A stretch of DNA of 64,000 nucleotides from Rhabditoides inermis. Taxonomy: Eukaryota; Nematoda; Chromadorea; Rhabditida; Rhabditidae. A program made the translations under genes and the position numbers. The notes under the pieces were generated by a model, which made no database searches, was not told the DNA's origin, and saw nothing but the letters and a program-made list of their open reading frames with translations. The number at the start of each line of letters is the position of its first letter. Position 1 is the stretch's first letter. Shown here piece after piece: positions 1 through 13,244 of the stretch. The stretch is from positions 365,001 to 429,000 of the forward strand of contig CAWZYM010000300.1 of NCBI GenBank assembly GCA_963966185.1, written 5' to 3'.

Positions 1-357
1 CTCCATCCACCCTTTCTCCCTCTCCCTCTTCCTCTCTCACCTGCACCCCCATATAAAGAGCCTTGCCACTCTTTGTGAACCCTCGACGGCCTTCTGTCTC
101 GCAAGTAGGCCGCACATTGATTCGCCGTCATCGCGGCAGGTGTTACTAGTATCTATCAGCTGATAGGCGAGAGAGTGCGCGTGTCGATGAGAGTGGCAGA
201 CGGCTAGCGCGCGCCGTGCCGAGTTCGTCCGCACTCGCAAGGACAAGGCGGGGCGAGTGAGAGAGAGAGAGGGGGGGGAGACCCCTTGGACCCTGCTCAC
301 TCTGTATCCAATGCTCTGAACTCTATATTCCTTTCCTACTCATATCTCTCCACCACT
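1..357. other. Upstream region of the MARCH-like gene
   Basis: No convincing coding exon is seen here. The stretch holds pyrimidine-rich sequence and a TATAAA at about 52-57, and is the likely 5' flank of the gene starting at 358. A minus-strand open frame in it has no recognisable domain and looks like a by-product of base composition. Confidence 0.4.
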
Positions 358-1061
358 ATGGCCTCACCTATCTCCGAGGTAGAATTACGTCATTGACAGT
401 GTTCAGTGTGTAATACCGTATGCTTGCAGAACCTGCGCACCCCTTCCGTGCCTTCGTTGTACTCGCTGGCTCAGTCCGACTACTCCACCAACGAGCCCCT
501 CTGCCGGATCTGCCACTGCTGCTGGCCCACCGACGACGCCGACCCGCTCGTCAGTTGTTTATGTTTGTTTGTGTACAACGCTTTGCAAGACGCTTTTCAA
601 CAACCAACTACTTCGAAATTGGTTTCCGAAGAGACTGACCAGACCTTCAAGTAGTGGTCTCGTGAGTCGTTTACCTCGATTGTACAAGTAGTGGTAGTGG
701 TACTAAGTAATGTAGTGTAAGTTCTAGTGGTATTAGAGTTTTGTAGTAGTATTGTAAGTAGTGGTCAGTCTTTCCAAACTTCTTACTAATTGCCTCATAA
801 CCCAACTACCTCTGACACCCGCTTTCCAACTTGCCTTTCAACTGTTTCCAACCACCTCAAACCAGAAGAGAGCCTTTCCTTGTTTTCCTCTCCATGATCA
901 CACGGTGCTCATTTGGCAAAACGTCATTTGTTGAATGTTGATTATATCTGTGGTAATCGATAAGTGCGTGTTACCTTTTTCGGCCGAGATGTGGCGTTTA
1001 TTACACCCTTCACACGTATGCCCACATTTGATATGTAGATGTTGACAGTGCAATTAGAGGA

Positions 1062-1101
<40 letters not shown>

Positions 1102-3285
1102 GAGTGAGCACCTTGATTCCTTGATACCCTTATCTCTTACCTCTCTCCACTCGTGCTTATTACTTTATCTCCAAAATTCGATCGAGTACCTAGCTCCAAG
1201 GCAGGAAGCGTTTCTGAGAAAACACAAAATACCACGTACAAGAGTGTGACTCACTCATACGAAAAGCTACTGAACCAAGTTGTGAACTCCTTACAGATAT
1301 CGCCTTGCCGCTGCTCCGGATCCCTACAATACGTCCATGTATCCTGTCTGATGGTAAGAGAGATAGAGGGAGAGAGAGAGAGAGAGGAAGTGGTAAAATA
1401 TAGCTTGCTCTCGTTTCCATGTTAGTTCCTCTCGATAGTCTAGCGAAGCGTGAGCGCATCCCGCGTGCATACACCACTGGGCATTAGAGCTGCTCAGCTC
1501 GTCTCTCTCTCTCTCTCTCTCTATCTCTATCTCCCCCCCCCCCTCTCTATCCTATGAATACACGAACAACCAGGATTTCTAAGGCCATTATCGAGAGAGA
1601 GGGAGGGAGGAGGGTGTTTTGCCGAAGCGAACACCCTGCGGGAGACAGAGAGACAGAGAGACAGAGAGACAGAGAGACAGAGAGAGAGAGAGAAGCGGGT
1701 GTACTCTTGCTTTCCCTCTAATTGTTTGCTAGAGATTCCCGCTCTCTCTCTCTCTCTCTACTGCAAACCACACACACACACTGCTGAAATGTCAGACCAC
1801 GATAAAAATACGAAAACAATGAGTGCAGTCTGCACAGCCAATGAAGGGGGATGATGAATTGGTGGGCATCTCACACATGATCATTCTCATACATGCATAT
1901 CTGAACATGCAGACACAATACAATACGTTTCACTAACTCGATACGTTTTCGATACGTTTCCAGCACTGGCTGGACATTTCTTCGCGGAAGTTGCACCGAC
2001 CGGCGGTGTGCGAACTGTGCCTATACAAGTACAGGAGACGGAGGGTGCTCAAGGTACGTTTCCCTGGAAAGATACGTTTCAGACGGAAACGTTTCGAATG
2101 TACTCGTTAGGTCGTATCGTTATTTGCACAAAATAACATGTTTATGCCGTGTAAAAAAAAGTGTACTGCGGGGCGCGTATAAAACGTGTATGAATCGAGA
2201 TGAACAAGCCGCGAAGTTTGTGTTTTAGTACCGCGAGATCAAGCTGCCCGAGTGTCCGGCGTCGGATCTGCGCTACTACTCCCTGTTCATCGTCTCCATC
2301 ATTCTCATGCTCCTCTCTGCCTTGGCTACGGTCAGTTGGTCTGTCTGTCTGTCCGTTTGTATGTCCGTCCGGTCTGTCCCTATATCAGTCACCTTCAGTC
2401 CGTCTAAGGTCTGAGTCGCTCTAACAGTCTCAGCCCAACTATATGTTTACCTCACTTGCATTCTCTCTGATTACAGGTTGTGTGCTTTCAACTCGAGAAA
2501 AAGTACGGTATCGCCCAGCCGAATAACAAGTGAGTGTGTTTTCGCTGTTTTTGGCAAACCAGCACGACAATTTTAATGACAATTTATGCTGCACTTTCGA
2601 TCGCGTGCGTTGACTACTGATAGGCTCATCCCTCTCTCTCACTCAGTCGAAATATCTCTCTCTCCCTCTCTTTCTCTCTCTCTCTCTCCCTCTCTTTCTC
2701 TCTCTTCTCTCATTGTTCTCTGATTTGGAGAGTACATTCATACGAGCCTTCAAGCAGCTATTAAGTTCCCAAAAATCCAAAAAATAATGTGAAATAAATG
2801 TAAAAAAATACCGAAAAATGCCGAAAAATGCGAAATAAAATGTCAAAAAATTTTGTAAATTTTTACAATTTTCGCGCGCCCCATGGCCAAAATGTCGAAA
2901 AATACGAAAAAATGTATTTTTGGAAATTTTGTCATTTTTTGAACTTAATAGCTGCTTTAGAAACGCGTAATGAGACTTTTTGTATTCAATTCTCTCTTTC
3001 GCTCATAAAGCAGCTATTAAGTTCAAAAAATGACAAAATTTCCAAAAACACATTTTTTCGTATTTTTCGACATTTTGGCAATGGGGCGCGCGAAAATTGT
3101 AAAAATTTACAATATTTTTTGACATTTTATTTCGCATTTTTAGACATTTTTCGGTATTTTTTTGACATTTATTTCACATTATTTTTTTGTATTTTTGGGA
3201 ACTTAATAGCTGCTTAAGATGAGACGAACCGCACATTCAATGAATAATATAGGCTATCGAGAGAAGAGAGAGAGAGGGTGAGAGG

Positions 3286-3333
<48 letters not shown>

Positions 3334-4509
3334 TCGTGACTCATCCTACCTCATATGGCCAAGAGATTAGAGAACAGGAAAAAGCCTCGAGGGGAATATA
3401 CTGTTTGAATATGCATGATCCACTATTTTCTAGAAAAAAAGAGATGAGATTTCTAAACCTACGCATTCTGAAGAGTGAATTTAATTCATTAGTTATTGCA
3501 AAAGCAGTGCAATTGATTACGATAACTTTTCAAGGGTAATAAGTTCGGCGATTTAGTTTAGTATCACTCGTAATTAAAGCACGCATAGCGCTTGTTTGAA
3601 TGACCGGAACTGACTAACCCTCTTCCGCCACAGGAAAAAAAATGCACGTTGGTGCTTTATTGGCGGGAAACAACGCCAACGCAACTGATAACGACCACAC
3701 ACTCCACATACCTGTCATATTTGCCACGTTCTGACGACCTTGTCCCTAAACACCTACCCATCTAAAACAGGAAGTGCGCAAGAAATATCAAATGTGATTG
3801 CGAACATGCAAATCGCTCAGAATCAGCTGTTATCCGTCTGAATTTGACCCGCTCGTATTAAGAAGAGATCACAGTCAACTTTGCTGCCAAAATACCATCA
3901 GGAAGATCCCCAGAAAAATTCTCAGAAAGATCTCAGAACGCGCCAGAACGCGCCTTATAAAGAGCGATTTGATACATATCAACATATCCACTTCTGACCC
4001 GTTCTTGCAGGATCCCCTCTCCCTCCACCCCCGCCCCCGCACCGCCCGCGGACCCGACAGACAGAGACCAGCTGGAGAACCTCCTATCCACCGTCACTCT
4101 CGCTGCCGCCTGTGTCTTCTTCATCGCATTCTTCATGGCCATGTACGCACACGTCAAGGTACGTTTCTGCTTACTGAAACGTATTGTATGTACCGCATTG
4201 ATACGTTTCAGTCCGGTCTCTCGTTCTGCAACTACCTCACGCTCTGCTGGACGTCGAATCTCGAATGGTCGATTGAGGTGCGTATCGATTAATTATTGAT
4301 TTGTTAGATTATTGATTATTCACATTTTAGGAGTACAAACAGCATAGAGACACGCAGTATCTCAGCAAGCTGGAGGAATTGAGGAGAAAGATCAATGGTT
4401 TGTTTACTTTTTGTCTACATGTTTCTTTATATTATCATTTACAGAAAAATCGAAGAAAGCGCCGGAAGAAATAGAACCGCTGCGCTCTTCCGTCATCGTT
4501 ATCGATTGA
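358..4509 (+). CDS. MARCH-family RING-CH membrane E3 ubiquitin ligase, 262 aa, 10 exons
   Basis: Exons 358-378, 430-549, 1297-1353, 1964-2053, 2229-2330, 2477-2529, 4011-4158, 4212-4277, 4331-4397 and 4445-4509 join in phase to 262 codons plus TGA. A complete RING-CH (C4HC3) finger is visible: C32, C35, C51, C53, H61, C64, C82, C85, with the family-typical LISPC and HWLD contexts. Two hydrophobic segments follow (about 112-135 and 174-194) around a Pro-rich loop, and then a Lys/Glu-rich tail ending VIVID. Known MARCH proteins are membrane E3 ligases that ubiquitinate other membrane proteins in endosomes or the ER; that role is carried over by family. The 1.5-kb intron 2530-4010 carries palindromic repeats. 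The first exon (MASPISE) is the least certain part; AATAAA lies at 4992. Confidence 0.85.
2752..3215. repeat. Pair of inverted, individually palindromic repeats in a MARCH-gene intron
   Basis: Two units, 2752-2957 and 3008-3215, each begin AAGCAGCTATTAAGTTC and end with its reverse complement. The second unit is an inverted copy of the first, so the whole block can fold into one large hairpin. They look like small inverted-repeat transposable elements (MITEs) inserted in the intron; they encode nothing. Confidence 0.75.
3840..3956 (-). repeat. Dispersed repeat, copy 1 (second copy at 12408-12545)
   Basis: The reverse complement contains GGCGCGTTCTGAGATC-like units and a GCAGCAAAGTTGACTGTGATC stretch that recur at 12408-12545, next to TTGCCAGCAAAAGTTGAGTC. 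Both copies lie inside introns or intergenic DNA. Family unknown. Confidence 0.5.
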
Positions 4510-5377
4510 CAACAGCTGATCATCATGATCAGCTGATTCCTCGGATGACGTCACTCGGGTCGGCGCCGCCCCGCGAGCAAACTACCTGTATATCTATGGA
4601 CTACTGTACACTCGCTGTGTTACTGTATATGTACCGTCTTCTCTTTTTTTTCTCAACCGCATATGTTGCTCAACTATTCGCATTCCTCCCACTTCCCTTG
4701 TCCCCAGCGTTTCCCTGATATGTTTTTTTAATGAAGATAAGTTTCACATAGACCCCGTGGTATGACGTCATTGGTTCTCTCGCATTCATCTGGTTAGCTA
4801 TTCTTTGAGATACTCGCTCACTATAGACACACATGGATTATATTGATTTATTGATTGAGAGATACACCTATTTATGCATTTTTTTTCTAATTGTGTACTA
4901 CACTTGTGTGCATTTTTGACGTCGACATTTGGTATCCTGTTCATTTTTGGTCAGCGCAAACTACCAAATTTCTTTCACCTTCTATTTATTGAATAAACGA
5001 TATTTGACAAATGAAGGAGTCTTAATTGATCCAATGAGACATCCCAAACACACATCTCACATCCTTTGTTGAGCTTGCGTTTGAGGATCACCAAAACTGA
5101 GAGTTCACTTGGGCTAGTGGGATGTGGATGTGGGATAGAAAAAGTCGGACGACTGGCATTCCATTTGTGGTTCATTGTTTATAAGTTATGGCATAGATAT
5201 ACAAAAGAAGTGAATTCACAAAAAGGTCACTAACATAAAAGTTTACGAACACAAAAAGGCCAACAACACAAATAGCTGGGTACTCAACTATGATAACAGA
5301 TGACTACTATTTGCGGGGAACACAGGGAAGTCTGGCTAGCTGATCAGTGAGGAAAGAAAAGAGGAACGACAAAGAGA

Positions 5378-5833
5378 ATGAATGAGAGCGCAGGGGTGAC
5401 GGGGAGAGATGATCTTATACCAGAGTGGAAAAGAGTTGTACGACGGCGCCTCGGCTCCCTCCACACCACACCAAATGAAGACAGACGGTTGCATCGAGTC
5501 CTGAAAGGATGCTGCTTTCATTCCATTTCCCTCTATCCAAAAGAGAGAAAGAGGAGAAGGTGTGTGGGGAGAGACGTCGTTGACGTTTCCGTCCTTGCGA
5601 GCCAGGCTGTGGACGGGGCTTTCGGACGGAGACTGGAAGGAGTTAAGCTTCTGTATGTCTCTTTCATTTTCTCTCTCTTCCTTTCTACCTTGGCATACTG
5701 TTCCAAGTACTGCTTGAACCGCACGATGCTCGCTTCCTCACACGTCTTCCTCGGGTCGCCTTTCCGTCGGAAAAAGAAAGCGAGGAAAGGCAGCCGGCCC
5801 GCGACCCGCGACTTAGCACTTTCTAGTTTCTAG
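5378..5833 (+). CDS. Unrecognised open frame, 151 codons
   Basis: An uninterrupted frame that starts at ATG, has one hydrophobic stretch (about residues 91-106, LLYVSFIFSLFLSTLA) and ends in a basic tail with RRKKKARKG. An AATAAA at 5985, about 150 bases past the stop, is correctly placed for a nematode 3' end. No family is recognised, there is no clear splice structure, and the frame could be chance or the last exon of something larger. Function unknown. Confidence 0.2.
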   Translation: MNESAGVTGRDDLIPEWKRVVRRRLGSLHTTPNEDRRLHRVLKGCCFHSISLYPKERKRRRCVGRDVVDVSVLASQAVDGAFGRRLEGVKLLYVSFIFSLFLSTLAYCSKYCLNRTMLASSHVFLGSPFRRKKKARKGSRPATRDLALSSF

Positions 5834-5984
5834 CCTCTCGTATTATGTACCTCTCCACTGAGAGATACACCTATTTCATCATTTTTTCTAATCGTCGGAT
5901 GGCCTCTACACTCATAATAGTTGACGTTCTTATATTTTGTTCCTAACTCTGATTGTTCTTCGTTACATAATTTCAAAACTGTTC

Positions 5985-5990
5985 AATAAA
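5985..5990 (+). terminator. Poly(A) signal AATAAA
   Basis: Canonical AATAAA on the plus strand about 150 bases after the 5378-5833 stop; it could also serve a long 3' UTR of the MARCH-like gene. Confidence 0.4.
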
Positions 5991-6069
5991 ACTTTTATCA
6001 CAAAAACAAAACGCTGGAAATTTGTATTATAACACAGATGACTCGTAGAAATGTTGACAATCACAGTGC

Positions 6070-7041
6070 TTAGTCGGTCTTCTTGGCCTTCTTAGACTTT
6101 TTAGGCTGCTCCTTCTCCTTCTGCTCCTCCTTCTTCTCCTTTTTCTGCTCCTTTTTCTGCTCCTTCTTCTCCACTACCTTCACGGAAGTGCGGCCAAACA
6201 GAGAGCGGAACACGGCAACTGGAAAGAATTAATTCACTGACATTCCGCAATAGAACAAACAAATAAACATGCGAATATCAGAAATGCAGGAAGACAAAGA
6301 AACGGACAACCAGTGCGATAGTCAGGTACCGACAATCAAGGACAGACGAACACATAAACCCATCCGGGACAGACGGACAGACACGCTCACCAACGATCCT
6401 GAAGGCCGTCCTGACGACGAAGTACGCGACAGCCAGGGCGGCAGCTGCACAGGAGAGGAGGAAGGAGATGACATCGACGAGGAAGTACTGCAGCACGTGC
6501 AGCTTGTCGGCACCCGAACGGGCGTGCGGCACCTGCGAGGGAAGGCTCTCTCCCTCTCTCTCCCTCTCTCCCTCTCTCTCTCCCTCTCTCTCTCTCTCTC
6601 TACCTCCTGGTGTCTCTCGATGAATTCGACCCAGAATGCTGCGTGGTCGAGCTCCGTGTATGGCACGTCCCTCACCATATCCTGGAACACCAGCATCTCC
6701 TCCTTGTACCTGCAACATATACGTTTTATACATGATACGTTTCGCAAAGTGATTTGTTTCACGGGTACGGATGGACAACTCGAGTGGGGGGAGGTGGAAA
6801 GAAAGGAGAAAGAGGGTCAGAAACAATCTAGCCACACTCACTTCATGTCCCTGATCCTGTCGAGTGCGGAGGTGATCTTGACGACAGAGAGCTTCTCCTT
6901 CTCCAGCATCACTCCCGCGCCCCTCGCAGTCACTCGAAGCAGGTTGTCACGGCCGCGCGCCGTCAGAGGGTAGCCTAGACGGATACGGTACGAAGCGGTA
7001 CGTTTAGGGAACATGTGTGCAGTGTCCCAGACAAAAGAGGA

Positions 7042-7105
<64 letters not shown>

Positions 7106-9107
7106 CCCTACCAATGACGGGTACTCCATGCCACACGCTTTCGATGACGCTGTTGATGCCTCCGGTGGTGATATGCGCGCGGCACTTGGGATGGCCTGAA
7201 CAAGGAAGACATAAACATCTCTGTCTTCGCCCGGACAGACAGTGGCAGACAGTGGCAGACATGCGAACAGACAGATAGACATACCGAGTAGGTCCTGGAG
7301 CGGCAGCCAGTCGGCGGTGAGCACATTGTCCGGCATATTCATCAGGGGACGGCCACTGAACAGTACATTTCTAGAGATTCTTACAAGATGCAGCTGCACA
7401 CACAGTCATTTAAATTTCTTTTAAAAAGCAGAACTGGCATTGGTAGTGCGAACTGCGGGTGAATGTGAAGGACAGGAACAGTGAACTCCACTAGAAAAAT
7501 AAAACGCACCTGTACTGCCAGACGAATCGGGTGTGTGGATTGGAGCGGAAAGCGGCTAGGAAAGCGTCCTGAAACGCTAGTAAATGACTGACTAAGTGTC
7601 AAATAGGTTCTCAAATCTGTTGAACTAGTATCACATACCGACAAACACATATACCGAGTAATAGTGACAATGTTATTAATTATCAGTGGATACATTACAC
7701 AAATATGTATTCATTATCCATCAAAACAATAGAAAACATGTGCGCACCTTGATCCTCTCTCCGGCGTTCTTCCACTGCGCGTAGCCGACAGAGAAGACGA
7801 CGAAGCCAAAGTCGTCGTTCGACGCGTCCACGAACTCGCCAAACTTCTGGAATCAATCGATAATCAATAATCTGATTATATGTGACGACTCCTCTTCCAT
7901 CACCTATATGTTAGTGATCAAAGGGGAGCAGAGAAACGAGAGCCGAAGACAGAGACAGAGACAGAGACAGAGACAGAGACAGAGACAGAGACAGAGACAG
8001 AGACAGAGACAGAGACAGAGACAGAGACAGAGACAGAGACAGAGACAGAGACAGAGACAGAGACAGAGACAGAGACAGAGACAGAGACAGAGACAGAGAC
8101 AGAGACAGAGACAGAGACAGAGACAGAGACAGAGACAGAGACAGAGACAGAGACAGAGACAGAGACAGAGACAGAGACAGAGACAGAGACAGAGACAGAG
8201 ACAGAGACAGAGACAGAGACAGAGACAGAGACAGAGACAGAGACAGAGACAGAGACAGAGACAGAGACAGAGAGAGTCCACTCACAGCGGGCAGCTTGGT
8301 GGCGTTGCGGCAATGCAGACCACCCACGAAGTTCACTCGCGGCATAAACGGACGCGCAAAGTCGAAGATTGGCGGAGTGTTCACCTGGAGAAAATCGATA
8401 AATCGATAGTCATAACAAATACATAAACCATCAATCGACTCACGAGGTTGATAGAGGCGTTCCTCTCCAGTGCAAAGTGCGACTCGACGCCCGGATAGTA
8501 GTGCTGAACATAGCGATTGTCTCTATTGAATGATTATCGAATACCTGGTAGACGGCATCGATCCTGGTCTGGACAATGTTCTGGTGGACGAAGATGGCCT
8601 TGAGGTACGATGCGAGGTTGAACGTGCGCTGCCAGAAGGTCAGCTCGTCGGTGAGTCTAAAATCAATCGATATTATAAACTTATCAATTGATTAGTCTAT
8701 TTCGTATATTTTGATCCCGCACACTATGCACGTGCCTTGACCATAGTTCTTGTGAGCAGAGATGGAATGCAGTGGGGACAGGGTGATTAGAAAACAACCC
8801 ACACGCATCTCGCACATCATGGAACCCCTTACCCTTCAGTCCCAAATGCCATAACAGAACGAACAAAGAGAGCGAAAAAACACTCACTGTCTACACAACA
8901 CGACGATGAAAAAGCAAAGTTCAAAAAACACACAAACGAGTAGATACCCAGTGCCGGGGACGGGGATGTAGCTCGGAGGGCTGGGCGAGTGATGCGACCA
9001 CGCAGACTCCGTGCGCAGCGAGGTGAGAGACCAGTAGACGAACACTGACTTCTGGAAGCACAAAGCGACGTCACAGTCTACTTGTCGATCGATACGAAGT
9101 TGGAGAG

Positions 9108-9168
<61 letters not shown>

Positions 9169-9969
9169 AATAAGTCATTCCCACCTTGAGTCCGGCCATG
9201 AGCAGCCCACACGGGTTGTACAGGTCATCGACGACTACCGTGTCGAACCTGACAATCAATCGATATTCAATAAATCAATAAATCGACTGAGAGAGAAAAG
9301 AGTGCAGACAACGAAACAGACTCACTCCCTCTTGACGAGCTCGTCGAACTGCTTCTTCCTGTTAGCGAGCAGTCTGTCGCACAGCCGTGCCCCCGCCAGC
9401 CACCCCGTCGTCTGCTCGTTCGCGTTGTCCTGCAAAAAGCAGATGACGTCACTTCCGGTACATTCCTCTATGACGTCACAAGTAGTAGGGGCAAACTATT
9501 GTATGCTCAATTTGCGAGAGACTTTCGCACATGAGTTCAAATACCAGCTGTCAATATGAGCTGTCGTGTCCGTAAACTACATTGTGCTGCGGCTCCGTAA
9601 TATATTCAATCATGCACTATTAATATAATTAAAACTACATGCATGACGTCATAAAAGTGATGGCTCACCTCTCCCGCGGTCCACACAGCGGTGACGGACG
9701 AGTGGTTCTTGTAGAGGAACACGCTCTCCAGGTGAGCGTCCTGTGATTTGAATAAACTATGACGTCACTCCCGGTGCAGAATATGAGAAAGACAGTGCGC
9801 AAGTGATAGACAGGAAAAAACGCTCACCTCGAAGTTGGTCTTCCAGAAGATGCGCTCGACACCCGATCGAAGCACCGTCTTGGACTGGAATTGAATCGAT
9901 AATCAATAAATTAATCGATAGGCAGGGTGGCAGGCAGGGTGAACGGGCGGATGTAGAAGATGAGTAGAG

Positions 9970-10041
<72 letters not shown>

Positions 10042-10398
10042 AGACGTACCTCGATGGGTCCGTGCTCTGCCCAGACGACGGTGTGCTTCCGCTTGGCCAG
10101 CTCGTCTGCCAGATGCTTCATTGTGGCGGGGTGCGACGGGTGAAGGGTCGATGGAAGGAAGAGCACCTAGGACAGTCCGTTTTACCTCCCTCTCTCTCTA
10201 TCTCTATCTCTTTCTCTCCATTTTTACACATCCCTTCCAACCTCCCTCTTTCTATACCTCCTACTCTTCTCTTCGCTTCCTATGAACACACTTCTTCCTT
10301 CTATCTAACTATTCTCTTCATCTCTCCATAATCAAAATACAAACCTTGGCTGCGTCTACAGCGACTGCGGCTAAGAGAAGTCCCGCGAGCCACCTCAT
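6070..10398 (-). CDS. UDP-glycosyltransferase (UGT), 561 aa, 18 coding exons
   Basis: Exons from the 5' end: 10398-10345, 10166-10050, 9884-9828, 9740-9669, 9429-9326, 9248-9185, 9051-8948, 8656-8545, 8503-8444, 8384-8286, 7846-7748, 7568-7510, 7355-7285, 7195-7112, 6974-6842, 6709-6604, 6532-6391, 6218-6070. All phases match and give 561 codons plus TAA. There is a signal peptide ([16 protein letters not shown]), a candidate catalytic His at about 30, the UGT donor-binding signature near 365 (H-I-T-T-G-G...GVPVIG, preceded by [14 protein letters not shown]) and a single membrane span at about 482-508. UGTs transfer sugar from UDP-sugars to small lipophilic molecules in the ER lumen and serve detoxification. 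The cytosolic tail is unusually long and lysine-rich (about 527-561), where family members normally have a short dilysine tail. Several introns carry microsatellites. Confidence 0.93.
7951..8270. repeat. (AGAGAC)n hexanucleotide array
   Basis: About 53 near-perfect copies of AGAGAC fill most of the UGT intron 7847-8285. It is open in several frames but non-coding. Confidence 0.97.
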
Positions 10399-11616
10399 AC
10401 CTGGCTGCAATGAAGACGTATGGAATGACGTCATGACGAAACAGGATGGGCGAATACGTTTAGAGAAAAGACGCAACACGAAATTATGTTTGAAACGAGA
10501 TATTTAACGCAAATTAATAATTATCTCACTGTAAGATTAGGTCGGGTAATGAGTGAGTGCGAAACACGACAGTAGTGAAGTGATTGATGCGCTCAAAACA
10601 ACTTGTGAGAGCAAATAAAGAGTAGCTGGTGTGTGAACACAACTACAACTCCTGCTATGAGATGAGTTGTATGTGCAAAAAATAGAGATCTTGTCATCGT
10701 CAATACTCAATACACGATTGAAAATCGCAAAAACACTACAAGGTGTGCCAAAAATTCGAATAACTAGACTGAGATTGGGATATACGTTTATACGTAACAG
10801 TAACAACGGGCGTTGAGACGGCGTAGTACACAGCACTAATGGAGACCAGCCCACACTATCAGTGATAGCGAGTGAGCACAATGATGGCACGATAAGAGAG
10901 GAGGATGTGACCGAGACAGTCGTAGCCAAGTTGTAAATCGAATACGATTACCAGTAAAATATACGTGAGAAAGTGTCAATACAGTTCGCACACTCGAGAC
11001 AATTCCATTCTCGGGCCGGATCGATAGGGAAAGTGAGAGATGGGGAGAGATCATGCGACTAGGAGAGAGCGCAGACAGGTCATTAATCGATTAAAGATTT
11101 GAACGGACAGTGTAGTGGCCGAAACGGCAAAATATCAGCACACATTGACCACATATCACAAGTAAGACGCAAGAAGATTGCAATTTGCAAGTGGAAGGTC
11201 ACACAGTTCTATTGAATCGATGAGAGAGAGGCGGGGTCAAGAAAACGCGAATAGAAATGGGAGGGGGTGACCCGAATACGGAAAGGAGATCAATTGGACT
11301 TCGAGAGCGGATGAGCAGGGGAATCCGCGAGGTGAGAGAAAGTGAGTGGACAGAGACGATCACTTTTGTTGTGGGATAATTAACCGAGTTCCAAAAGTTC
11401 CAAACTCGGAATGTCAAACACAAACTCGGAATTGTCGTTGTTAGTAGAAGAGGGAAGCTGATATTCTGTTGAAAAAATTGACATGACCTCGGAATGTTCT
11501 GTAGCCAATGAGCGCCGTAGAATGGAGTTCTCAAACATTCGAGAACGAAAAATTTGGTCAAATTTTTTGGTCAAAAAATCCAACAGAATAACTGCTTGAA
11601 TGTCCACTAGGTACCT

Positions 11617-11650
11617 ATTGCACGTCTCACCTATAGGTGAGACGTGCAAT
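11617..11650. repeat. Perfect 34-bp palindrome
   Basis: ATTGCACGTCTCACCTA is followed immediately by its exact reverse complement, with no spacer. It could be a cruciform, a dimeric binding site or a joined transposon end. Confidence 0.9.
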
Positions 11651-12407
11651 ATGCAAGATAAGCACGACAGTGACAGTGGATAAGTGAAAGCTACAGAGTG
11701 ATGTGATCTACTCGCTCGATCTACCCATGCTCTGGGCAAGGTGAACTCACCTGCCTTTATCCCGTGCGGCTTCTCTTTGTGCGATAAGATGCTATCGCGG
11801 TGAGATAGCGCAACTGGCGGCCGTCTGCGTGGCATCCGAGTGACTCGCGCTGTTCCAGTGGGGTTGTGTTCGTCTCCAAGTGACAGTGATGCGAGAAATG
11901 CACCCGACAGCCGCCGTGACCAAAGCAAATAGAGTTTTCTTATGCTTCCGCTGTCCGAATGCACAAAATCGCCTTGGACTGTCTCAAAGAAGAACTCTGA
12001 GGAAAGAGTCACTCTCCCAAAACATCATTTAGCGCGCACTTAACTCGAATTCGACGGGGCATTCCGAGCACGGCAGCAATCTGACATTGAGAGGCTCCGC
12101 CACAGTCCAGATAGGCTATTCGGAAACGGAATAAAAATAATTCAAAAAAAGCCACTATTTGAAGCCTCTTATGTTAGAATTTTCATCACAAATTTGGAAG
12201 CACTCCTTTGGCCCTATTCAGTATTGACGTTCCAATAGTTCCAATTTTTACCGTAATTCCTCAAAATATCTCTCTCTCCTTTTATCTCTCTTCCCTTCTC
12301 TCTCATGTGAATATACAGAGCTACTGATCCCTCCTCATCTCAAGGCGAGGTCAGACTCGATTATGTATCAAAAACCGCTTCATGATACAAAAAGCCACTT
12401 TCTGAGG

Positions 12408-12545
12408 ATCTTTCTGAGAATGGGGCGCGTTCTGAGATCTTTCTGAGGATCTTTGTGGGGATCTTTCTGAGGGTGCGCGGCCGTTCTGAGATCTTTTTGA
12501 GGGTCTTTTGCCAGCAAAAGTTGAGTCTGACCTCTACTTCATGGA
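12408..12545 (+). repeat. Dispersed repeat with GATCTTTCTGAG units, copy 2
   Basis: GATCTTTCTGAG or close variants occur several times in about 90 bases, followed by GCCAGCAAAAGTTGAGTC. The same elements lie in inverse order at 3840-3956. Confidence 0.5.
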
Positions 12546-12576
12546 GCAGATGTCTTTGTCTCTTCGCCCCTTTTAG

Positions 12577-13244
<668 letters not shown>

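Larger units (their letters stand above)
4510..6069. other. 3' UTR and convergent intergenic region between MARCH-like gene and UGT
   Basis: Contains a probable 3' UTR of the MARCH-like gene with AATAAA at 4992-4997, a weak plus-strand open frame (5378-5833) and a second AATAAA at 5985-5990. A block at about 4855-4890 (GAGATACACCTATTTAT, then a T run and CTAAT) recurs at 5853-5890, so part of the 3' region seems duplicated. Confidence 0.5.
10399..12576. other. Intergenic region between UGT and receptor-like gene
   Basis: No exon could be supported. The upstream exons of the receptor-like gene at 12577 should lie here or be lost, but no membrane-spanning segment with good splice sites was found. 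It contains a perfect 34-bp palindrome (11617-11650) and the second copy of the dispersed repeat (12408-12545). A long minus-strand open frame at 11380-12012 has no recognisable domain. Confidence 0.4.

Noticed and set aside
7904..8426. Long open frames with repeated QRQR, LCLC, SLSL or SVSV over the hexanucleotide array
   Set aside because: They arise from the (AGAGAC)n repeat having no stop in most frames; the region is a UGT intron.
11380..12012. 210-codon minus-strand frame
   Set aside because: No domain, poor hydrophobic or Cys pattern, and no splice partners; codon use looks random.
11870..12030. Plus-strand open stretch with VTVMREMHPTAAVTKANRVF as a receptor exon
   Set aside because: It follows an acceptor-like CAG but runs to its own stop, has no donor and no membrane segment; not convincing as an upstream exon of the 12577 gene.
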